Source: a virus
IMG/VR virus record: IMGVR_UViG_3300009506_000096
Span: 1 to 39,381 of that record
Length of the DNA: 39,381 nt
Direction: 5' to 3' (one strand)
Part shown: piece by piece, positions 1 to 7,187 of the stretch
Numbering within the stretch: position 1 is the stretch's first letter
Layout: each line of letters opens with the position of its first letter
The notes under the pieces: generated by a model
The model's input: the letters and a program-made list of their open reading frames with translations, nothing else
The model's database searches: none
What the model was told of the DNA's origin: nothing
Position numbers and translations under genes: made by a program

Positions 1-144
1 TGATGAGCGCAGCTATGAAATACAAAGGCTCAAGGATAAATACGAAGCTTTATACCGAAAAGTTATCTTAGAGCTCACCCACATCAAAAACAGAATTAAA
101 ACACTTGAAGAAGCTAAAAAACTAGGAAGGCCTAAGAAGAATGA
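1..144. repeat. Direct terminal repeat, left copy
   Basis: These 144 bases are identical to 39238-39381 by direct reading. The repeat cuts through an open reading frame that is intact only when the two ends are joined. This indicates a circular or circularly permuted molecule, or an assembly overlap of one, rather than a functional long terminal repeat. The sequence alone cannot separate these cases. Confidence 0.95.
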
Positions 145-163
145 AAAAGACAAAACTACTTAA
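1..163 (+). CDS. Small membrane/coiled-coil protein, C-terminal part
   Basis: This is the 3' part of the gene whose start lies at 39152; codons are in frame from base 2 and the stop is at 161-163. Across the joint it encodes 82 residues. The start carries a hydrophobic segment (residues about 3-24), followed by a charged helical stretch (about 26-72) and a basic tail. It overlaps the next gene, which starts at 141, in another frame. A single N-terminal membrane segment followed by a coiled coil is the shape of inner-membrane spanins, but nothing here proves that role and no partner outer-membrane spanin was seen. Function unknown. Confidence 0.75.
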   Translation, partial: DERSYEIQRLKDKYEALYRKVILELTHIKNRIKTLEEAKKLGRPKKNEKDKTT

Positions 164-449
164 AAAAGACTTGCTTGGCATGGCTGTTCTCTCTTTTGAC
201 TCAGCAGTCGAGTTAACCAAAAGTCTCTTTGGTCTTTATAAGAATGAGCAATTAGACCTAGAAACATATAAATACATTGTGGGTGTTATAAGCTTGGTGG
301 TGAATAATTTTGGCCAATACGAAGAGATATATAAAAACGATACAGATATGCTTACTTGGGTGAAAACATTTGAAGAGGCCTCAAAATTATTCATAAAAGA
401 AGGTAAAGAGAATGGCTTTATTAGCAAAGAAGATCTGGTGGAAAATTGA
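141..449 (+). CDS. Hypothetical 102-residue helical protein
   Basis: An open frame of 102 residues starts with a lysine-rich end and continues as an apparently all-helical protein with no signal peptide or membrane segment. Its ATG lies within the last 23 bases of the preceding gene, which suggests translational coupling. The upstream purine run (aagaag) is a weak ribosome site. It sits between the small membrane protein and the large terminase, in the rightward packaging cluster. I do not recognise the family. It could be a packaging accessory, but only its position suggests that. Confidence 0.6.
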   Translation: MKKTKLLKKDLLGMAVLSFDSAVELTKSLFGLYKNEQLDLETYKYIVGVISLVVNNFGQYEEIYKNDTDMLTWVKTFEEASKLFIKEGKENGFISKEDLVEN

Positions 450-486
450 AGACTCTTGTTTCAAAAAATAGCCGAAAAGTGAAATA

Positions 487-726
487 ATGAAAAAAGAATA
501 TAATGTGCCATGGGCGAATGAAGAGTGGTTTGTTGAGGCCAAAAAGCGTCAACTCAAGATACGTGAAGAATACACTAAAAATGAGATAGAAGAAAAATGT
601 GAGGATCTACGCGCGCGTATAGAGTTGTTGAAGAGTGAGCATAGTGACTGGTCCGGAGCGTTAACAGAAATATATTGCGAGGAGTTAAATGAAGCTAGAC
701 ATAGAGACAAAGATAAAACTAAATAA
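487..726 (+). CDS. Hypothetical small helical protein upstream of terminase
   Basis: Encodes 79 residues, highly charged and predicted helical by eye, with two tryptophans near the N-terminus (WANEEW) and one near the middle. Its 3' end overlaps the start of the large terminase by 38 bases in another frame, and it carries the strong terminase ribosome site (gaggag) within its coding sequence, so the two are likely co-translated. Position directly before the large terminase would fit a packaging accessory, but a better small-subunit candidate lies at 38201-38671. Family not recognised. Confidence 0.55.
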   Translation: MKKEYNVPWANEEWFVEAKKRQLKIREEYTKNEIEEKCEDLRARIELLKSEHSDWSGALTEIYCEELNEARHRDKDKTK

Positions 727-2065
727 GTTTCAGCCTCGCTCATACCAACTTCCGCTTTTTGATGCTATAGAAAATAAAAATTATAAACGAGTGCTATGTA
801 TTATGCCTCGGAGGGCGGGGAAAGATATAACTGCATTTAACCTAATGTTAAGAGCAGCACTTAAGACAGTAGGTGTGTATTATTACGTTTTCCCTACCTA
901 CGCGCAGGCGAAAAAATGTGTCTGGGACTCCATTACCAACACAGGTGAACGCTTTGTCGACTACATATTACCAGATCTTGTTGTTTCAAAAAACTCCCAA
1001 GAAATGAAAATAACGCTCAAAAATGACTCACTAATTCAATTGGTAGGTTCAGATAATATAGACTCTCTTGTAGGGACCAACCCCCGGGGAGTTGTTTTTT
1101 CTGAATATGCTCTACAGTCTCCTTTAGCATACCAATTCCTCCGACCCATCCTCCTAGCCAATAATGGCTGGGCCTTATTTATCTCCACTCCTCGGGGGAA
1201 GAACCATATGTGGGAGCTTTATAACATAGCTAGCAATTCAGAAGACTGGTATGTCTATAAACTTTCGGTAGACGATACGCAGCACATCCCAATTGAAGAG
1301 ATAGAAAAAGAGCGTAGAGAAGGTCTCATGTCTGATGACCTTATAGAGCAAGAATATTACTGTTCATTTAATGCTGGAGTGGAGGGCGCATACTACTCCA
1401 AGTACATGAATAAAATGCGTCTTAACGGCCAAATTGGTGTTGTACCATGGGAGCCTACCTTCCTCGTACATACCGCGTGGGATCTAGGTGTTAACGATCC
1501 TACTGCCATTATATTCTTCCAAATATCTGGGCAAGTAGTTCGGATAATTGACTGTTATCAAAAGTCCGACGAGGGGCTTGCCCACTTTGTTAACTATATC
1601 AAGTCAAAAGACTACACATACGGCAAGCATTTTGCACCACATGATATTCAAGTTAGAGAGTGGGGAACTGCTCTTACTAGATACGAGCAAGCCAAGCGTA
1701 TGGGTCTCAAATTTACTCCTATCATTCAAAAGAAAGAGCCACTTATTCCTCTTGAGGATGGTATTGAGTGTGTTCGTGCATCCCTCAGTAAAATATGGAT
1801 AGACGAGGTGAAATGTAAGGAGCTTATCCGCTCTTTGGAGAACTATCGCCAAGAGTATGATCAGAAGCGCAAAGTCTATAAACCCAAACCACTTCATAAC
1901 TGGGCGAGCCATTTTGCAGACGCTATGAGATACCTATGTATTTCGCTTCCTAAGACACGAGATGGCATGACATCAGAAGATATAGAGAGAAACTACCGAA
2001 AAGCCGTCTACGGGACAGATATGGAGCTTCCTGAATTCTTCCGCGATCAGACAAGAAAATACTAA
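689..2065 (+). CDS. Terminase large subunit (ATPase/nuclease)
   Basis: The DNA-packaging motor subunit, which cuts the concatemer and drives DNA into the prohead through the portal. The 458 residues match the family's usual size. The N-terminal ATPase shows a Walker A-like PRRAGKD (40-46), a Walker B strand ending in an acidic residue (GVVFSE, 134-139) and the coupling motif STPRG (166-170). The C-terminal RNase H-like nuclease shows WDLGVND (264-270), APHD (316-319) and a final HFADAMRY acidic motif near residue 410. The ATG follows a strong site (gaggag) by four bases. It ends the rightward cluster that crosses the contig joint; a promoter for the next genes follows at once. Confidence 0.96.
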   Translation: MKLDIETKIKLNKFQPRSYQLPLFDAIENKNYKRVLCIMPRRAGKDITAFNLMLRAALKTVGVYYYVFPTYAQAKKCVWDSITNTGERFVDYILPDLVVSKNSQEMKITLKNDSLIQLVGSDNIDSLVGTNPRGVVFSEYALQSPLAYQFLRPILLANNGWALFISTPRGKNHMWELYNIASNSEDWYVYKLSVDDTQHIPIEEIEKERREGLMSDDLIEQEYYCSFNAGVEGAYYSKYMNKMRLNGQIGVVPWEPTFLVHTAWDLGVNDPTAIIFFQISGQVVRIIDCYQKSDEGLAHFVNYIKSKDYTYGKHFAPHDIQVREWGTALTRYEQAKRMGLKFTPIIQKKEPLIPLEDGIECVRASLSKIWIDEVKCKELIRSLENYRQEYDQKRKVYKPKPLHNWASHFADAMRYLCISLPKTRDGMTSEDIERNYRKAVYGTDMELPEFFRDQTRKY

Positions 2066-2082
2066 ATATATCGCTAATATCA

Positions 2083-2110
2083 TTGACATTATTAATATAT
2101 ATGGTATTAT
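2083..2110 (+). promoter_or_regulatory. Strong sigma70-type promoter after terminase
   Basis: A perfect -35 box TTGACA (2083-2088), a 16-base spacer and a -10 box TATTAT (2105-2110) preceded by TG one base upstream, an extended -10. It lies just past the terminase stop and faces the small regulatory genes at 2.2-3.0 kb. This is the best match to consensus that I found in the window. Confidence 0.7.
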
Positions 2111-2129
2111 ATATACGATGTTAAAGTTG

Positions 2130-2174
2130 CAGTGGGATAGGCAGGCTTAAGTGTCATAGAGTTTCTTCCCACTG
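2130..2174 (+). promoter_or_regulatory. Inverted repeat in transcript leader
   Basis: CAGTGGGA (2130-2137) and TCCCACTG (2167-2174) form a perfect 8-bp stem around a loop of about 29 bases, starting about 20 bases downstream of the -10 box. No T-run follows, so it is not a simple terminator. It would form a large hairpin in the leader of the mRNA, ahead of a 16-codon ORF. Role unknown; mRNA protection or a regulated leader are possible. Confidence 0.45.
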
Positions 2175-2200
2175 TTAAAATATAGTACATAGGGGAAATT

Positions 2201-2251
2201 ATGACTGAGAAAGAGATAATATTTTATGCATTAATGGGGTCAAGGGTATAG
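2201..2251 (+). CDS. Possible 16-residue leader peptide
   Basis: A 16-codon frame, MTEKEIIFYALMGSRV, preceded by a good ribosome site (aggggaaatt) at correct spacing. It sits in the leader between the strong promoter at 2083 and the first sizeable gene at 2272, after the inverted repeat. The good site argues that it is translated; the length is too small to judge as a protein. It could be a leader ORF that governs the downstream gene, or a chance frame. Confidence 0.35.
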   Translation: MTEKEIIFYALMGSRV

Positions 2252-2271
2252 AAAGTGGAAAATTGAAAAAT

Positions 2272-2460
2272 ATGCGCTTGGTTGAAAAACAGCGTAATTA
2301 CTTTATGATGCGTGTACAATTTAAAGAAGAAGATAAAGAAGAAATATATGCTATATTAAATAAATTTCATGATGATAGCGGCAAAAAAAAGACATATGGC
2401 GCCATTCTATATGACGCTCTCTGTAAATATTATAAAAAAACATATGCAAAAGAAGAGTAA
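2272..2460 (+). CDS. Small basic protein, ribbon-helix-helix-like
   Basis: About 62 residues from this ATG; a TTG at 2263 in the same frame would add three residues, and the ribosome site (agtgga) does not decide between them. Residues about 10-18 look like a short strand (YFMMRVQF), followed by two helices rich in K and E, the pattern of ribbon-helix-helix DNA-binding proteins. That fold is inferred from pattern only. It is the first full gene after the strong promoter at 2083, in an operon with a coiled-coil protein and a second, clearer ribbon-helix-helix protein, so an early regulatory role is plausible. Confidence 0.55.
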   Translation: MRLVEKQRNYFMMRVQFKEEDKEEIYAILNKFHDDSGKKKTYGAILYDALCKYYKKTYAKEE

Positions 2461-2486
2461 ATGGTGATAAATGAGGGGTTATTATT

Positions 2487-2870
2487 ATGAATTATGTACA
2501 AAAATTAGAGGAATTAAAATATAAACGTCAGAAGACAAAGAAGGCACTCATGGAAATGAGAGAGTGTGTTAAAGAAAAAGAGCAACAAATAAAGTTTGAG
2601 CAGTATAGAATTCGAATAGAGCATGAACATACTATGAGAGCTGCAACTGACTCTGATCTTAAGACAAAATATCCTAATGCTGAGCGTAGAAAACTTGAGT
2701 ATGAGAGACTCATAAATTCTGATGAAACACTTAATAAGTATCAACATGAGTTGGTCGACCTGCGCGACAAAGAGATAAAGCTAGAAATAAAGAATGAGAT
2801 AGAAAAAATAGAAGAGCGTTATATCTTTAAGCAAATAGAAGTGACTATAGGAGAAAAATGTGGAGAATAA
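2487..2870 (+). CDS. Coiled-coil protein of 127 residues
   Basis: Almost the whole protein is heptad-like, with alternating K/E/R and L/I positions. A break near residues 53-65 contains a YPNAERRK segment that resembles small proteins found beside phage recombination genes; that resemblance is from memory and not tested. There is no membrane segment or signal peptide. Its last 11 bases overlap the GTG start of the next gene, and the ribosome site of that gene (aggag, 2849-2853) lies inside it. Likely cytoplasmic and possibly a partner of a DNA-processing protein. Function unknown. Confidence 0.65.
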   Translation: MNYVQKLEELKYKRQKTKKALMEMRECVKEKEQQIKFEQYRIRIEHEHTMRAATDSDLKTKYPNAERRKLEYERLINSDETLNKYQHELVDLRDKEIKLEIKNEIEKIEERYIFKQIEVTIGEKCGE

Positions 2871-3030
2871 GAAGCAGCAAACTATATACGTGACAAAAGA
2901 TGAAGAGGAAATGGTCCAGAAATTGCAGGCACAGAAACTTTATATGGGCAAAAAAACATCTATCAGTGATATATATAGTGAAGTATTAAAAGAAGCGTAT
3001 CGTGATCGAATAATATTAAATGATAAATAG
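2860..3030 (+). CDS. Ribbon-helix-helix regulator, 56 residues
   Basis: A frame opening with GTG at 2860, six bases after the ribosome site aggag (2849-2853), and ending with TAG at 3028-3030. The 56 residues fit the ribbon-helix-helix layout: strand QTIYVT (6-12), helix of about 13-28, then a second helix starting TSISDIYSEVL (33-43). Such proteins bind DNA as dimers through the strand and usually repress their own operon. The out-of-frame ATG two bases upstream of the GTG would read only 11 codons. It closes a three-gene operon, and a terminator follows at 3099. Confidence 0.65.
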   Translation: MENKKQQTIYVTKDEEEMVQKLQAQKLYMGKKTSISDIYSEVLKEAYRDRIILNDK

Positions 3031-3054
3031 CAAACAAAACTAGTACAAGGAGAA

Positions 3055-3084
3055 ATGTGTAAACATAATATGCTTTTGCCTTGA
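3055..3084 (+). CDS. Possible 9-residue peptide before a terminator
   Basis: A nine-codon frame starts after a strong ribosome site (aaggag) and ends 14 bases before the terminator stem at 3099. Such an arrangement can be a leader peptide of an attenuator, or a leftover of a former gene. The frame is too short to support by itself, and the site is reported because the ribosome signal is unusually good. Confidence 0.25.
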   Translation: MCKHNMLLP

Positions 3085-3098
3085 ACTTTTCATGGTGT

Positions 3099-3144
3099 CC
3101 TAGTGTAGGGTTAGAACTGTTATATACACTAGGCTCCTTTTTTT
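3099..3144 (+). terminator. Intrinsic terminator after the regulator operon
   Basis: CCTAGTGTA (3099-3107) pairs perfectly with TACACTAGG (3125-3133), followed within two bases by a run of seven T. It would stop transcripts from the promoter at 2083 before the nuclease-like gene, or allow controlled read-through. Confidence 0.75.
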
Positions 3145-3186
3145 ATATATTCTCTCCAGAGTAGAAGATAATAGCAGGAGAGAGAA

Positions 3187-3711
3187 ATGCGAGTAGTAGA
3201 GTTTAAAGAGGCAAAAGAAAAAGAAGAGCGTTTTTTTAAGAAATTTTTTTATCCTAGAATGGTAAAAGCTGGGATCCCTGTCACTTATCTTCGCCACAAT
3301 AGAAATAATAAAAAAAATAGTGCACAAGAACTAATAAACCTTCTTCAAAAGAAAGACGTTGACTGTATCCTAGATACGTGGACAGGCAATGTTACGGTAT
3401 CTTTAAAAGTCGTCAGAAAGCTATGGAAGAATATCTTTTTTGAGATGGTTTCGAACGATAAAAAGGGGACGCCTGGATGGGGAAAATATTGTGAGGCGGA
3501 TATAGTTTGTTATGCTATGCCTCTAGACAAAGATAAAAAAAGATATCGAATGCATCTTTTTAATATAGAGGATGTGAAAGCGCTTGATGTTTTAAAATTT
3601 CCCAAAGCTTTTGCACAAACACCGGTCAACAAAGATAGAACAAAAACATACATGTCTGAGGGAAGGTTGATACCCTTAGACCTATTTCCACACTTAGTTT
3701 TAGAAATATAA
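3187..3711 (+). CDS. Putative PD-(D/E)XK-fold nuclease-like protein
   Basis: Encodes 174 residues after a strong ribosome site (aggagaga). A central block shows an acidic residue in DVDCIL (57-62), then a predicted strand with SLK, then FFEMVSN, a GTPGWGKY turn and an EADIVCYAMP strand (about 103-112). This order resembles phage proteins of the restriction-endonuclease-like fold, in which a GW turn and an AD-hydrophobic strand follow the catalytic core. The expected (D/E)XK is not cleanly present (SLK in its place), so catalysis is uncertain. It lies alone between the regulator operon and the portal, and may trim or resolve DNA. Confidence 0.5.
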   Translation: MRVVEFKEAKEKEERFFKKFFYPRMVKAGIPVTYLRHNRNNKKNSAQELINLLQKKDVDCILDTWTGNVTVSLKVVRKLWKNIFFEMVSNDKKGTPGWGKYCEADIVCYAMPLDKDKKRYRMHLFNIEDVKALDVLKFPKAFAQTPVNKDRTKTYMSEGRLIPLDLFPHLVLEI

Positions 3712-3750
3712 TTTATTGCTATCAATTTCCCCATATCCTAGACTGTCTGT

Positions 3751-3793
3751 GAGCAACTTTAGAGTAAACACCATCCCACTCTTTTTGTTGCTC
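3751..3793 (+). promoter_or_regulatory. Nested hairpin upstream of portal gene
   Basis: GAGCAAC (3751-3757) pairs with GTTGCTC (3787-3793), and inside it AGAGT pairs with ACTCT. The hairpin lies between the nuclease-like gene and the portal. A short T-run lies inside rather than after it, so it may be a processing or stabilising structure, or a weak terminator. Confidence 0.4.
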
Positions 3794-3835
3794 TTATAAA
3801 AATTATGAGTCAAGTTGAAGCAAAGGAAGGAAGTA

Positions 3836-5911
3836 ATGCTATTTCCACAGTTAGGGCCAGAATATTATGGTGAAAATAATAAGGCCATATTATCCAGGAT
3901 GGAGTCTTTCTATGCGGAAGCTATCTCCATCAACCAGTCTTTTTGGGGAGAAGCAGATGTTGATACTCGTTTTGAGGCAGGAGATCAGTCTGTATTGAAT
4001 GACTTATATGGCAACCTTCCAGCAAATAGAGGTCGCCAATTCAGCTTTAATAGAATACGTCGTGTTATAAACATGATAGATGGCTACCAGCGCAGAAATA
4101 GAAAGTCTACGATCGTCACCCCAGTTGATAATGGAGATGCAATAACAGCTGACCAATTTACAAAAATTCTTATGTGGATCAACCAGCGAGAAAATGTCTT
4201 AGAGACAATATCTGACTCTTTTCACGGAGCTCTTGTTACCGGAATGAACCTACTCCAAGTATGGGTTGACTATAGAACTGACCCCGTTTCAGGGAATATA
4301 AAAGTTGATAACTGTAACTATAACAGCTTCTTAATTGACCCTTACTTCAGAAAGCAGGACCTATCTGACTGTAACGGCTTATGGAAGCGCTCATTCTTAA
4401 CAAAGAGAGAGTGCGTATCACTTCTTCCTGATCACGCAGAAGAAATTATGAGTCTTTCTGGAAATGATACGAGAGATAATAAATTCCAATTCATGCCTGA
4501 AAATTACAATTATGGCATGAAGAACTTGCTAGTTTATGATGAGTTCTATTATAGGGACTATCGAACTCAAAAAATGCTTGTTGATAGTGAAACAGGCGAA
4601 ACAATGGAGTGGAAAGGTAAAAGAGAAGAAGATCTTAAAGCATTCCTTCAGATGTACCCTCAAGTAACCGTTATGGATCAAGAAATTCCTACTGTACGTG
4701 TTGCGATCGTGGTGCAAGGAAAGGTAATGTATGATGGTCCGAACCCAATTGGCATTGATGCTTATCCATTTGTGCCAGTATTTAGTTATTATAACCCACA
4801 AATACCGTACTTCCCTACACGTGTACAAGGTGTTGTTCGTGGACTTCGTGATGCGCAGTATCTATATAATAGAAGAAAAGTTATCGAGCTTGATAACCTA
4901 GAGAGCACCGTCAATTCTGGATGGATATATAAAGAGAATGCGCTAGTAGATCCAAAGTCTGTCTTCTTGACGGGACAGGGTCGTGGGATAGCAGTTAAAG
5001 AAGAAGCGCAAATGACTGATGTACAACAAATACAGTCTCCACAAATACCACCAACTACCATTCAACTTTCAGAGATATTAGCCAAAGAGGTAGAACAAAT
5101 ATCTGGTGTGAACGAAGAATTGTTAGGCTCGGCAGTTGATGAAAAAGCAGGCGTTTTGGCAATGCTACGACAAGGCGCTGGACTTACAACATTGCAAATA
5201 TTATTCGATCGGCTTGATGCATCGCAAAAGATGTTGGGCAAATTAATGATAGATATTATCCAGACCAATTTTACTCCTGGAAAAGTGAAAAGAATTTTAG
5301 AAGAAGAACCTGCACCTCAGTTTTATAGTAAAGCATTTGGAACTTATGATGCAGCAGTTGAAGAAGGGTTAAATACAACAACACAAAGACAGATGCAGTT
5401 TGCTCAGCTTATGCAGATGCGAGAAGCTGGTGTTAACGTTCCTGATAGTGTACTTCTTGAAGCTTCTACAATGCAAAACAAGAAAGACTTAATGGAAGCA
5501 ATTGAGGCTCAAAACCAAGCGCAACAACAGGCAGAGCAAGAGGAGAAACAAGTAGCAATGCAAGAACAACAAGCAAGAACAGAGTTAGCGCAAGCTAGAG
5601 CAATTGCAGACAGAGGCCTAGGTCTAGAAAGAGTTAATAGGGTGGTAACAAATGAAACTCAAGCTATTGAGAATTTGGCGGAAGCACAACAAGCTAGAGA
5701 AACTGGGTTCCTTAATTTAATTAAAGCGCTCAAAGAGCTTGATGAGATGGATCTTAACCAAATAGAGAAACTTCTACGAATTCAACAAACTATAAAGGAA
5801 AAGGATACGGAGGCTAAACATGAAAAGAGAATGCAGGAGGAAACGGTTCGCGCAAAGATGCAAGAAAATTTACAAGCAGCTCAAAGAACTCCTGGAGAAA
5901 TGGCGCGGTGA
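3836..5911 (+). CDS. Portal protein, P22 type
   Basis: The dodecameric ring at the unique capsid vertex through which DNA enters and leaves. The N-terminus carries the block typical of P22-type portals: a Y/F-rich helix, then INQSFWGEADVDTRFEAGDQ and DLYGNLPANRGRQFSFNR, then MIDGYQRRNR. Residues from about 560 onward are a long Gln/Glu/Ala-rich helix, as in the barrel of such portals. I chose ATG 3836, eight bases after aaggaagg, giving 691 residues; a TTG at 3815 would add seven. It lies downstream of terminase and upstream of scaffold and coat, the usual order. The C-terminal QA-rich tail is longer than the minimal portal core. Confidence 0.92.
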   Translation: MLFPQLGPEYYGENNKAILSRMESFYAEAISINQSFWGEADVDTRFEAGDQSVLNDLYGNLPANRGRQFSFNRIRRVINMIDGYQRRNRKSTIVTPVDNGDAITADQFTKILMWINQRENVLETISDSFHGALVTGMNLLQVWVDYRTDPVSGNIKVDNCNYNSFLIDPYFRKQDLSDCNGLWKRSFLTKRECVSLLPDHAEEIMSLSGNDTRDNKFQFMPENYNYGMKNLLVYDEFYYRDYRTQKMLVDSETGETMEWKGKREEDLKAFLQMYPQVTVMDQEIPTVRVAIVVQGKVMYDGPNPIGIDAYPFVPVFSYYNPQIPYFPTRVQGVVRGLRDAQYLYNRRKVIELDNLESTVNSGWIYKENALVDPKSVFLTGQGRGIAVKEEAQMTDVQQIQSPQIPPTTIQLSEILAKEVEQISGVNEELLGSAVDEKAGVLAMLRQGAGLTTLQILFDRLDASQKMLGKLMIDIIQTNFTPGKVKRILEEEPAPQFYSKAFGTYDAAVEEGLNTTTQRQMQFAQLMQMREAGVNVPDSVLLEASTMQNKKDLMEAIEAQNQAQQQAEQEEKQVAMQEQQARTELAQARAIADRGLGLERVNRVVTNETQAIENLAEAQQARETGFLNLIKALKELDEMDLNQIEKLLRIQQTIKEKDTEAKHEKRMQEETVRAKMQENLQAAQRTPGEMAR

Positions 5912-5929
5912 ACCTAAAAGAATTTAGTC

Positions 5930-5998
5930 CGTGACATTTTGTCACGACTTGAAAAGCTTAGACCTCTGCGGTTAGAGGTTGTTAACCTTGCTCTTAAC
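5930..5998 (+). promoter_or_regulatory. Three consecutive hairpins between portal and next gene
   Basis: CGTGAC/GTCACG (5930-5935 with 5941-5946), ACCTCT/AGAGGT (5962-5967 with 5974-5979) and GTTAA/TTAAC (5981-5985 with 5994-5998) follow each other in 70 bases. None is followed by a T-run. They may protect or process the late mRNA between the portal and the small structural genes. Confidence 0.4.
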
Positions 5999-6021
5999 AG
6001 GGCAGTTTCCAAAGGGAAGAA

Positions 6022-6273
6022 ATGGCAAAAAAACGCTATTATTCTGAAATGTATGCAGGCAAAGAAGATCGCCGCATGCAAGAAAAGATGGACTCTGGCA
6101 TGATCACAGACAGTGGAAAATTTGCTAACATGCCACAAAATGTTATTCACAGAGAATGGCCTAAAGTTGGTTACAATATGCCTGAAGGACTCAATGACAC
6201 AATTTCTGGAATTGATCGTCAAATGAGAGAAGATATGAAAGGCAAAAAGCCAATAAACAGCGAGAAGTACTAA
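6022..6273 (+). CDS. Conserved-type small phage protein, 83 residues
   Basis: A soluble protein, basic at both ends, with the order AKKRYYSEMYAG, then an S/T-rich turn, then MPQNVIHREWPK and a GLNDTISGIDRQM helix. I recognise this as the pattern of small proteins that sit between portal and scaffold in many podovirus-like metagenomic phages, where no function is assigned. The start follows aaagggaag. Its stop overlaps the start of the next gene (TAATG), indicating coupled translation. Possibly a minor virion or assembly protein. Confidence 0.7.
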   Translation: MAKKRYYSEMYAGKEDRRMQEKMDSGMITDSGKFANMPQNVIHREWPKVGYNMPEGLNDTISGIDRQMREDMKGKKPINSEKY

Positions 6274-6425
6274 TGCCTATAATGGTAAGAAAGAAAGGAA
6301 AAGGAACAAATATAGCATTCGATGTTTTAGGAGTTCCTGCAAACCTTAAAAAGCGACGTCGTTCTAAGAGAAAAGCTTGGATCGATAAAAAACTTACCAG
6401 TGAAGAAACTTCTAGGGTAAAATAG
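6273..6425 (+). CDS. Very basic 50-residue protein
   Basis: The frame starts at the TAATG overlap with the preceding stop and ends with TAG at 6423-6425. A second in-frame ATG at 6282 could also serve. The protein is rich in Lys and Arg (KKRRRSKRK at 26-34) with a short hydrophobic centre (IAFDVLGVP). It forms a coupled trio with the genes on either side. The charge suggests binding to nucleic acid or to the acidic scaffold; no family recognised. Confidence 0.6.
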   Translation: MPIMVRKKGKGTNIAFDVLGVPANLKKRRRSKRKAWIDKKLTSEETSRVK

Positions 6426-6445
6426 AAGAAATATCCACAAGGGTT

Positions 6446-6482
6446 GGGAAGTGTTTTTAATGAAGCAGCACTTCCCGCTCTT
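6446..6482 (+). terminator. Hairpin with short T-run
   Basis: GGGAAGTG (6446-6453) pairs perfectly with CACTTCCC (6469-6476), followed by gctctttt. The 8-bp stem with a weak T tract could attenuate transcription between the 50-residue protein and the next gene. Confidence 0.45.
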
Positions 6483-6495
6483 TTAAAGGAATAAA

Positions 6496-6705
6496 ATGGC
6501 GAAAAAGAAAAAAGCAGCTAATAAGGTTGCAAAAAGAAAGAAGAAGTTTAAAAAAAAAGTTGAAACTGTTATGCGTGAATATAAAAAAGGTGAACTTCCA
6601 ATAGGTAAGAGCAAAAAGAAAGTTAAAAATAGAAAGCAAGCTATAGCAATTGCTCTTAGTGAAGCAAGGCGTGCAACTAAAAAGAAGCGCAAAAAGAAAA
6701 AATAA
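6496..6705 (+). CDS. Lysine-rich protein, DUF6496-like
   Basis: A 69-residue protein of which nearly half is Lys or Arg. The central block VMREYKKGELPIGKSKKKVK followed by NRKQAIAIALSEAR matches the DUF6496 pattern (short helix, GxL turn, QAIAIALSEAR helix), found in phages and bacteria as histone-like small proteins of unproven function. The ATG follows aaagga. A strong terminator directly downstream closes this set of genes. It may coat or condense DNA or be packaged; this is inferred from charge. Confidence 0.7.
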   Translation: MAKKKKAANKVAKRKKKFKKKVETVMREYKKGELPIGKSKKKVKNRKQAIAIALSEARRATKKKRKKKK

Positions 6706-6725
6706 TATCTTCCTTTTTTAGAGGT

Positions 6726-6767
6726 GCTCTCTGGGTTTTTTTAGAATTTCCCCCAGAGGGCTTTTTT
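6726..6767 (+). terminator. Strong intrinsic terminator
   Basis: GCTCTCTGGG (6726-6735) pairs with CCCAGAGGGC (6752-6761), with one G-U pair, and is followed directly by six T. It ends rightward transcripts from the portal block and also separates them from the oppositely oriented gene whose stop lies at 6766. Confidence 0.85.
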
Positions 6768-7095
6768 ATAGAGCAATTATAATTTGAACGATGGCTATAA
6801 TAACTGGGACACTTATAGTTACCACAGTTGCTAGGCCTTTCCCAATATCTTTTGCTGTAATGTTTCCACAACAAGTAGCTTCTTGATCTTGCCTTCTGTA
6901 CTCTTCTAATTGCTTTTGGTCCTCTTTGTATTTTTCTAGGAATTGTTGGAACTCGCTTTTTTTCTTTTTCTTGAGTTGCCGTTCACTTAAAAAGCGACGT
7001 TGATAATATCCACATGTTCTTTTTCTAAAACCTTTTGTAAGTCCCCGGGTGGGTGCGAATAGTATAAGAATAACCAGTGGGATAAGTTTTTTCAT
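6766..7095 (-). CDS. Small membrane protein, leftward cargo gene
   Basis: Encodes 109 residues from the ATG at 7095, which has gaaaggga just upstream; an ATG five codons earlier is in frame but lacks a site. The N-terminus is a short signal-like stretch (MKKLIPLVILILFAP), the middle (about 33-75) is basic and coiled-coil-like, and the C-terminus (about 84-109) is a strong membrane segment. A CC pair lies just before it. It runs against the late genes and is flanked by a terminator for the opposite strand. The two-ended membrane design could suit a lysis or superinfection-exclusion protein, but no family was recognised. Confidence 0.65.
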   Translation of the reverse strand: MKKLIPLVILILFAPTRGLTKGFRKRTCGYYQRRFLSERQLKKKKKSEFQQFLEKYKEDQKQLEEYRRQDQEATCCGNITAKDIGKGLATVVTISVPVIIAIVQIIIAL

Positions 7096-7187
7096 AATAT
7101 CCCTTTCCATTTTTGGTATTTCAAGGCTTCACTATTGAGCCTTTCAGTATTAGTATAAAGCAAAATAAAGCAGAGAAGGAAGCATGT

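Noticed and set aside
1-144. Long terminal repeat as in T7-like phages
   Set aside because: The repeat lies inside a protein gene that is intact across the joint, so an opened circular sequence is the simpler reading.
3100-3327. Leftward 75-residue frame with hydrophobic content
   Set aside because: It crosses a strong rightward terminator and the start of a well-supported gene, and has no ribosome site. It is a shadow of AT-rich sequence.
7121-7143. Short hairpin AAGGCT/AGCCTT between opposite genes
   Set aside because: Six base pairs with no T-run on either strand; too weak to report as a terminator.
7113-7187. N-terminal extension of the gene at 7188
   Set aside because: The extra 25 codons have no ribosome site and overlap the promoter-side region of the leftward gene, whereas ATG 7188 has agaagga at good distance.
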